Shown piece after piece: positions 60,158 through 64,000 of a stretch of DNA of 64,000 nucleotides. The translations under genes were made by a program, and so were the position numbers. Within the stretch, counting starts at the first letter, position 1. Each line of letters opens with the position of its first letter. The notes beneath the pieces are model-generated. The model searched no databases. It was not told where the DNA came from and saw nothing but the letters and a program-made list of their open reading frames with translations. The DNA comes from Runella defluvii (GTDB lineage: Bacteria > Bacteroidota > Bacteroidia > Cytophagales > Spirosomataceae): the NCBI RefSeq assembly GCF_014195535.1, contig NZ_JACIBY010000004.1, positions 471,945-535,944 of the forward strand. The letters are read 5' to 3'.

Positions 60158-61315
60158 ATGAAAAAACTTTTTTACATCGGTATTATTGGCCTGATTCTTT
60201 TTGAAATCGCCAACGTGTATTTCATCATGCCCATGCCAGGCAGCCAACGCATGAACAGCATTGACGCGGCCTATTTTTTACACACGTGGCGGTGGGTGTT
60301 TCGCGCGGTGTTCGGGGCAATGGCTTTGGTTGGGGCTTTTGTAGCTTTCCGAGGAAAAAAATGGGAGCCGTACGTCGCTGGTATTTGCATCCTTGCGGTC
60401 GCAGCAGTTACCTACGCTGCCAATTTCAAAATGGCGGCCGATTCGATGTTTTACCAGCCTTCAGTACTGACGCTGAAAAATAGAATAGATAATAAAGTAG
60501 CCAAAGAACGTCTTGTGATTGGGGTGGAAGTCAATGGACAAACGCGGGCGTATCCGATTAAATACATTGGGTATCACCACCAAGTGCAAGATACGTTGGG
60601 AGGAAAACCGATTATTGTGACGTACTGTACCGTTTGCCGCACGGGTAGGGTGTTTGAGCCGCTGGTGGACGGGAAAAAGGAAATGTTCCGATTGGTCGGG
60701 ATGGATCATTTCAACGCCATGTTTGAAGATAAAACCACAGGTAGCTGGTGGCGGCAGGCCAACGGGGAGGCGATAGCGGGCGAGCTAAAAGGGAAATTTT
60801 TACCTGAAGTTCCTGTGATGCAACTTACTTTGGCGAAATGGATGGAGCTGCACCCAACGACGTTGGTGATGCAACCCGATGCAAAATTTCAAGAAAAATA
60901 TGATTCATTAAGTAAATACGAAACAGGAAAACGGACGGGAGAGCTGACCAAACGTGACTTCGGCTCGTGGAATGATAAATCGTGGGTGGTGGGTGTAGAG
61001 GTCAACGGAGGGGTCAAAGCGTATGATTGGAATCAATTGCAAAAAGAAAAAATCATCAATGACATGATTGGTTATTTGCCAGTAACGGTGGTGCTGACAT
61101 CTGATAAACAGAGTTTTGTGGCACTACAACGGGCCACGCCTGGGCAAAAACTCAGTATGAAAAACGATTCGCTGTATGATGAGGGAGGCTGCGTGTATGA
61201 TTTGCTGGGCAAGTCGCACCGAAAAGGTATCCCTGATTTGGAAAGAGCCAATGCGTATCAAGAGTATTGGCACAGTTGGAAAACGTTTCATCCCAATACA
61301 AAAAGGTATAAATAA
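60158..61315 (+). CDS. DUF3179 domain membrane-anchored protein
   Basis: A 385-residue protein with three predicted transmembrane helices at the N-terminus (LFYIGIIGLILFEIANVYFI; WVFRAVFGAMALVGAFVAF; GICILAVAAVTYAANF) and a large soluble domain. The DUF3179 signature is ERLVIGVEVNGQTRAYPIKY, then YCTVCRTG with a CxxC pair (Cys157, Cys160), and GMDHFNAMFEDKTTGSWWRQ. The CxxC suggests a redox or metal function outside the cytoplasm. It lies between the AhpD-like genes and the third PPPE-family gene. Confidence 0.88.
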   Translation: MKKLFYIGIIGLILFEIANVYFIMPMPGSQRMNSIDAAYFLHTWRWVFRAVFGAMALVGAFVAFRGKKWEPYVAGICILAVAAVTYAANFKMAADSMFYQPSVLTLKNRIDNKVAKERLVIGVEVNGQTRAYPIKYIGYHHQVQDTLGGKPIIVTYCTVCRTGRVFEPLVDGKKEMFRLVGMDHFNAMFEDKTTGSWWRQANGEAIAGELKGKFLPEVPVMQLTLAKWMELHPTTLVMQPDAKFQEKYDSLSKYETGKRTGELTKRDFGSWNDKSWVVGVEVNGGVKAYDWNQLQKEKIINDMIGYLPVTVVLTSDKQSFVALQRATPGQKLSMKNDSLYDEGGCVYDLLGKSHRKGIPDLERANAYQEYWHSWKTFHPNTKRYK

Positions 61316-61370
61316 TTTTTGGCATGATAATTGGTAGCTTAAATTTGTACCCGTTATTGTGCCAATTTCA

Positions 61371-61928
61371 TTGAAAAAACTACTCTCCACCGGTCTATTA
61401 ATCGTACTGCTCTACCACATGTTTGGGCTGTCGGTGGCATTGTTGTGTTTTGAAGATGAATACCAAAGCGCTTCTCCCGTTGCCAAAAATGACCAATGGG
61501 ATATAATTAAGATACCTCTTCAAGAATTGCCTTACGTTTCTTACCAAGAAATCCCTGCCGAACAGGAAGGGCTGATTCGAAAAGACGGCGATTTTTATAA
61601 TATTGTGAAGCAGTATCACAAAGACGATACACTTTACATTGTCCTGAAAACCAACCACGACGCCCGCGAGCGTTTTACCGAACTTTCCAATCAAATTCAG
61701 GAGTCGTTGGATGCTACGTCCAAAGCGCCACTGAATCCTGTGAAAAAAACGATTGCGCTATTTTTAGGGTTATCCAAGTCGTACGTATCCAATGCAGAGT
61801 TGGTTTGGCCTCCGTTGCTATTTGCAGGTTATTTGCCTAAATCCGTCTATTACCTTTCTTCTCAGATTCCTTCAGATTCCTTTTTTCATCTTTTGTCGCC
61901 CCCTCCCGAGTTCGGTAAACTTGCGTAA
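61371..61928 (+). CDS. Small membrane-anchored protein, PPPE family copy 3 (TTG or GTG start)
   Basis: A 185-residue protein if TTG at 61371 (MKKLLSTG) is used, by analogy with copy 1; GTG at 61359 is the alternative (189 residues). No ATG is available. N-terminal helix LLIVLLYHMFGLSVALLCF; core QEGLIRKDGDFYNIVKQYHK, DDTLYIVLKTNHDARERFTE, LSNQIQES; tail SPPPEFGKLA. It is closest to copy 1. It is followed, 58 bp on, by a TonB receptor gene. Confidence 0.72.
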   Translation: MKKLLSTGLLIVLLYHMFGLSVALLCFEDEYQSASPVAKNDQWDIIKIPLQELPYVSYQEIPAEQEGLIRKDGDFYNIVKQYHKDDTLYIVLKTNHDARERFTELSNQIQESLDATSKAPLNPVKKTIALFLGLSKSYVSNAELVWPPLLFAGYLPKSVYYLSSQIPSDSFFHLLSPPPEFGKLA

Positions 61929-61986
61929 TTTCTTGGCTTTGTGCCAGCTAAAAAAGTTTACTAACCAATTATTAGGGAGCTATTGA

Positions 61987-64000
61987 ATGATAAAAAATAC
62001 ATCATTCCTGTTGCTAGGGTTATGCCTTGGCCTACAGGGTTATTCTCAAAAAACGAAGCCAGACACCACTCGAAACTTGAAAGAAGTAGAGGTTGTTGGG
62101 CTGCGTGAACGAATCCAAATCGAACGCTTACCTGACGTGCATCAAATGCTGATTGCCGCAGGAAAAAAGAGCGAAGTGATTCATTTGTTGGGACTAAATG
62201 CGAACATCGCCGAACGCAATCCTCGTCAACTTTTTGCCAAAATTCCTGGCATATTCGTGTATGACATGGACGGTTCGGGCAACCAAATAAACATTGCCAC
62301 GAGGGGGCTTGACCCGCACCGTAGCTGGGAGTTTAATGTCCGTTACAATGGCGTCATTGGCAATACCGATATGTATGGTTACCCTGCCAGCCACTATAAT
62401 CCGCCCGCCGAATCGTTTGAGCGGATTGAGGTGGTGCGCGGCACGGGCTCGCTCCAGTACGGCGCGCAGTTTGGCGGAATGGTCAATTACGTGAGCAAAC
62501 AAGCGGACACTACCCGCAAATTTGGGTTTGAAAACATCAGTTCGTTGGGCTCTTTTGGCTTGCTAAGTTCCTACAACGCCATTGGCGGGAAAGTCGGAAA
62601 GCTGACGTATTATGCGTATTACCACCGCCGTAAGTCAGACGGATATCGTCAGAATAGCCGCTCGGAATCGGAGTCGCAGTACGTTGGTTTACAATACGAT
62701 TTTACGCCAAAATTGTCGTTAAAAGCGGAGGTAGGACATACCGATTATGTGTATCAAATTCCTGGGCCGCTGACCGACAGTATGTTTTTGGCCAATCCAC
62801 GAATGTCCACCCGTTCGCGCAATTATTACGAACCAGACATCTACCTGCCTTCGCTCACGCTGCGTTGGGAAATAACGCCTCGGACGCGTTTGCAATGGGT
62901 AAACTCAATGGTCCTTGGAGCGCGCAACAGCGTGATGATTGATGCTTTTGCCACGGTCAAAGACGCCATCGAAGCCAGTACGTTGCAGTACAAAAATCGC
63001 CAAGTGGATGTTGACAAATTCAACAGTTTTACGTCTGAACTTAAACTTTCGCATGATTACCAAATTGGGCAGATGAGCTCGGTATTGGTGGCAGGAGTGC
63101 AGGTGATGAACAACGATTTGAACCGCAGACAACTAGGCAAAGGCACCACAGGCAGTGATTACGACCTGACGCTCGTAGGAACCGACGGCTGGGGACGTGA
63201 CATGCACTTTAAAACCAAGAACGTGGCAGTATTTGCCGAAAACTTATTGTATTTGACCCGCCGCTGGACAGTCTCCCCAAGTTTCCGTTTGGAGAGTGGT
63301 CAAACCGATTTTTCGGGATACATCCGTTACCTCAAACCTGAGGTAGTTCCCAACAGTATTCCGCATCGCTTTCCGTTGTTTGGAGTCAGTACGCAGTACC
63401 GTCTGAACGAACAAAACCGAATCTATGCGGGCTGGTCGCAAGCGTATCGCCCCGTGATTTTGAAGGATATTATTCCTGCCTCAGTGTTGGAGCGGGCAGA
63501 TAAAAACCTGAAAGATGCGCATGGGTACAATCTTGAGGTAGGAATGAGCGGTCGTACTGGCAAGCTACATTACGACATCACTGGTTTTGTTCTAAGCTAC
63601 AAAAATCGCCTTGGTAGCCTGATTCTTGCGGACCCCGATGGCACGTCGTACATCTTCCGTACCAACATCGGCGACAACCTCAACAAAGGCGTTGAGATGT
63701 ACTTAGAATACGAGTTTTTGCGTAGCCGTCGTACTCGCTTGTCGGTATTTACCTCAACGGCCTACATTGATGCCCGTTACGTAAAAGGCAAAGTGAGCAA
63801 CGGAAAAGACAACCAAGACATTGTAGGCAACCGCGTGGAGTCAGTACCTGAGTGGACAAGCCGCAATGGGATTGAGTTTAACCACCGCTGGTTGAGCACA
63901 ACATTGTTGGGTAGTTATGTGTCAAAAACGTTTGCCGACGCCCTCAATACGGTGCAACCTTCGGCTAACGGAGCGAAAGGGGTGGTTCCAAGTTACACCA
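61987..64000 (+). CDS. TonB-dependent receptor (3' end outside window)
   Basis: The frame opens at ATG 61987 (signal peptide MIKNTSFLLLGLCLGLQGYSQ) and stays open to the window end, 671 residues so far. There is no carboxypeptidase-like domain, unlike the receptor at 51831. The plug is clear: LKEVEVVGLRERIQIERLPD, ATRGLDPHRSWEFNVRYNG, and ERIEVVRGTGSLQYGAQFGG, with the barrel following. This shape is close to FecA-type iron-citrate receptors, but the substrate is not shown. It follows a PPPE-family gene. Confidence 0.92.
   Translation, partial: MIKNTSFLLLGLCLGLQGYSQKTKPDTTRNLKEVEVVGLRERIQIERLPDVHQMLIAAGKKSEVIHLLGLNANIAERNPRQLFAKIPGIFVYDMDGSGNQINIATRGLDPHRSWEFNVRYNGVIGNTDMYGYPASHYNPPAESFERIEVVRGTGSLQYGAQFGGMVNYVSKQADTTRKFGFENISSLGSFGLLSSYNAIGGKVGKLTYYAYYHRRKSDGYRQNSRSESESQYVGLQYDFTPKLSLKAEVGHTDYVYQIPGPLTDSMFLANPRMSTRSRNYYEPDIYLPSLTLRWEITPRTRLQWVNSMVLGARNSVMIDAFATVKDAIEASTLQYKNRQVDVDKFNSFTSELKLSHDYQIGQMSSVLVAGVQVMNNDLNRRQLGKGTTGSDYDLTLVGTDGWGRDMHFKTKNVAVFAENLLYLTRRWTVSPSFRLESGQTDFSGYIRYLKPEVVPNSIPHRFPLFGVSTQYRLNEQNRIYAGWSQAYRPVILKDIIPASVLERADKNLKDAHGYNLEVGMSGRTGKLHYDITGFVLSYKNRLGSLILADPDGTSYIFRTNIGDNLNKGVEMYLEYEFLRSRRTRLSVFTSTAYIDARYVKGKVSNGKDNQDIVGNRVESVPEWTSRNGIEFNHRWLSTTLLGSYVSKTFADALNTVQPSANGAKGVVPSYT

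Overview
The window looks like a chromosomal segment of a Bacteroidota member, most likely from Cytophagales (Runella/Spirosoma-like). This is inferred from gene content, not from a database search. Supporting signs are several TAnnTTTG-type promoter boxes, 7TMR-DISM sensor kinases, a LytTR regulator, TonB receptors with a carboxypeptidase-like N-terminal domain, a GMC oxidoreductase paired with a gluconate-dehydrogenase-subunit-3 protein, and many short secreted proteins and lipoproteins. No rRNA, tRNA or CRISPR array was recognised.

Layout. 1-3.8 kb: glycan-degrading genes (GH43, sialate O-acetylesterase, polysaccharide deacetylase). 3.9-6.7 kb: a patch with tandem repeats, a bicupin gene, two AT-rich small HTH genes and a 325-bp duplicated fragment of the cupin gene. 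6.9-9.3 kb: a periplasmic GMC-type sugar dehydrogenase pair. 9.7-12.3 kb: a porin and an ammonium transporter. 12.5-16.2 kb: a TetR/racemase/reductase operon with a clear operator palindrome, divergent from a serine hydrolase lipoprotein. 16.2-22 kb: a NarL-type two-component pair followed by lipoproteins and an S41 peptidase. 22.2-25 kb: two AraC-type regulators and an orphan transposase-type HTH gene. 25-30 kb: sdaA, a DUF6427-like membrane protein, guaA and a small membrane protein. 30.1-34.5 kb: a LytS/LytT-type pair separated by a DUF4143-type ATPase with 33-bp upstream repeats. 34.7-42.8 kb: a cassette of eight exported proteins, including an OmpA-like protein and a large M4-type metallopeptidase. 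42.8-45.3 kb: a conserved small protein, a glycosyltransferase and a DUF2490-like barrel.

45.4-64 kb is the most unusual region and is entirely on the + strand. It holds three PAP2/vanadium-haloperoxidase-type enzymes with complete vanadate/phosphate-site motifs, three AhpD-like 'peroxidase-related' proteins, a SnoaL-like protein, an MFS carrier, a DUF3179 protein, two outer-membrane barrels and two TonB-dependent receptors. It also holds three copies of an unrecognised small membrane-anchored family that begins with TTG/GTG and ends in PPPE. The recurrence of the same families suggests one extracytoplasmic redox or uptake system built by duplication. Its substrate cannot be read from the sequence.

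Start codons were often moved downstream of the longest possible ORF to the ATG that opens a signal peptide. The first and last genes are cut by the window edges.
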